In this document: positions 63,038 through 64,000 of the stretch, piece after piece
How the letters are laid out: each line of letters opens with the position of its first letter
How positions within the stretch are numbered: position 1 is the first letter of the stretch
Assembly (NCBI GenBank): GCA_024180945.1
Contig: JAKSGN010000012.1
Span: forward strand, 186,001-250,000
Direction of reading: 5' to 3'
Length of the DNA: 64,000 bases
From: Macrophomina tecta
Lineage: Eukaryota > Ascomycota > Dothideomycetes > Botryosphaeriales > Botryosphaeriaceae
Notes under the pieces: generated by a model
Told to the model about the DNA's origin: nothing
What the model saw: only the letters and a program-made list of their open reading frames with translations
The model's database searches: none
Program-made: the position numbers and the translations under genes

Positions 63038-64000
63038 ATGGATGCATACGCCCGCCACCACGTATTCCCTGTCTGGCGAGACGACGCCGGCCGGAACCAC
63101 GTCTTTCAGTCCCCCACCAACCAGCGCCATCACGACTTTCGCCTTTTGACTTCCGTCGATGAAGAGCAGCATCACCTGCTGCTTGCCTTCCGTTTGCGCG
63201 TCGATCTGAAGGTCAGAGGACGGCGTGCCACCCGCATGTTCTTCTACCAGATCCCTGCCGCCTCACTGTCCGATCCTCGTGCGCTACGTTACACGGTTGA
63301 AGATGCACCTGGACTGGACCGCTCCCCGGCCATCTCCGCTGCCAAAGACGCTGGCTTCTGCGAGCCCGGTCGATCCGTGCGTGTCACGCTACAGCTCCGC
63401 GAGCCCGGGCGGGTCCTCATGTCCAAATTGGAGACGGAAACGATCCGACCATACACAAAGACTTGCCGTGCTCTTCTTGATCAGCTGAGGTCGCTGTCCG
63501 AGGCCCTACATATCGAGTTGTATTTGAACGGGGCTGACGACCGTTCATTGCTGGCAAGGCTGGACTCTTTGTGCGCTGCGACGCAAGACGCCAGTTGGCG
63601 ACAGGGAGACCTGCTGTGGGACGTACAGGATGTCGACTGGGCCAAACTGGAGCCTAGCAAGGAGCCGCCGGCCTACGAGCTGTTAGTCCCAGCGACTTCG
63701 CCATCCGTCATTTCGGAGACTTCGGTCGAGAGAGAGGAGCCCAACCTCGACGCTGCAAAGCAACCAGCACCATCAGCCAGCCGCGGCAACAAACGCAAAC
63801 GGCAAAGTTCGCTGCCGCCTGCAGACGCGCCTGGCTCTGCCACCTTGTCGGCCGAGCTTTGCGCGCTTTTCCAGACCGCGCTGCCGTCGATGCCCTCGCG
63901 CGAATACACGGTGCCTCGCCTGCAGCCGTACCTGCGCGATCTCGGCCACGCGGTCCGGCATAGCGACACGCCGGCGTTCGACCGGGCCTACGCGCGCTTC
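63038..64000 (+). CDS. hypothetical protein, runs off the window (partial)
   Basis: From the ATG at 63038 there is no stop in 321 codons up to the last base. It starts MDAYARHHVFPVWRDDAGRN and continues QHHLLLAFRLRVDLKVRGRR, SDPRALRYTVEDAPGLDRSP, SKLETETIRPYTKTCRALLD, LHIELYLNGADDRSLLARLD, a Pro/Ser-rich linker with a basic NKRKR motif, and ELCALFQTALPSMPSREYTV. GC-rich third positions support coding. A splice acceptor at 63033 could add an upstream exon. No recognised domain; soluble, perhaps nuclear. Confidence 0.55.
   Translation, partial: MDAYARHHVFPVWRDDAGRNHVFQSPTNQRHHDFRLLTSVDEEQHHLLLAFRLRVDLKVRGRRATRMFFYQIPAASLSDPRALRYTVEDAPGLDRSPAISAAKDAGFCEPGRSVRVTLQLREPGRVLMSKLETETIRPYTKTCRALLDQLRSLSEALHIELYLNGADDRSLLARLDSLCAATQDASWRQGDLLWDVQDVDWAKLEPSKEPPAYELLVPATSPSVISETSVEREEPNLDAAKQPAPSASRGNKRKRQSSLPPADAPGSATLSAELCALFQTALPSMPSREYTVPRLQPYLRDLGHAVRHSDTPAFDRAYARF

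Noticed and set aside
1..64000. CRISPR arrays, bacterial operons, ribosome-binding sites
   Set aside because: Not applicable: introns and fungal families show this is eukaryotic nuclear DNA, and the tandem arrays seen lack a repeat-spacer structure.
1..64000. tRNA and rRNA genes
   Set aside because: No cloverleaf-like A and B box pair or rRNA core sequence was recognised by eye; a dedicated scan could still find one.

Overview
This window looks like a transposon-rich accessory or subtelomere-like region of a filamentous ascomycete (Pezizomycotina; Dothideomycetes is my guess). Supporting signs are short GT-AG introns of 40-67 nt with CTAAC-type branch points, fungal NLR/STAND fragments (PNP_UDP plus NB-ARC), MYND and F-box genes, Tad1-like LINEs, Fot1/pogo, hAT, PIF/Harbinger and Tc1/mariner transposons, and many copies damaged by C-to-T/G-to-A changes that turn CAG/TGG/CAA codons into stops, as repeat-induced point mutation (RIP) does. 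Families are assigned from motifs and homology I recognise by eye; no database search was run.

Layout. 0-3.9 kb: AT-rich RIP-like zone with a Tc1/mariner element bounded by ~600-bp inverted repeats. 3.3-4.4 kb: two-chromodomain gene whose 3' part is degraded. 5.1-7.8 kb: kinase-like gene broken by about five frameshifts. 8.6-9.6 kb: foldback repeat and LTRs that truncate a C2H2 zinc-finger pseudogene (to 10.8 kb). 11.1 kb: intact small secreted cysteine-rich protein. 12.8-15.5 kb: a conserved fungal gene with nonsense codons and a chimeric NLR/kinase relic. 15.6-21.5 kb: two hAT relics, a nested LINE-in-LTR, and a second LTR holding a 274-bp LINE copy. 21.8-24.4 kb: two apparently intact spliced genes (MYND protein, coiled-coil protein).

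25.5-31.2 kb: nearly full-length LINE whose reverse-transcriptase active site has been changed. 31.9-32.4 kb: small spliced hypothetical gene. 34.2-37.1 kb: LINE tails, an ORF1-only LINE derivative and a pogo fragment. 38.1-43.2 kb: solo LTR and two hAT elements. 43.3-44.9 kb: intact F-box gene with an LTR-derived sequence just upstream. 45-49.3 kb: unexplained repeats, LINE fragment, hairpin, MITE and a nearly intact pogo element. 49.4-56.3 kb: host-type hypothetical genes, some broken, and an MFS fragment. 56.5-58.7 kb: intact polytopic membrane protein. 59-62.4 kb: RIP-degraded pogo, truncated PIF/Harbinger, and a 104-bp LINE copy with perfect target duplication. 63.0 kb to the end: a long open gene leaving the window.

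The intact genes (secreted protein, MYND, coiled-coil, F-box, 49.4-kb protein, membrane protein, 3'-end gene) form no recognisable pathway or cluster. The main stories are successive transposon nesting, uneven RIP, and decay of fungal immune-like (NLR and kinase) genes.
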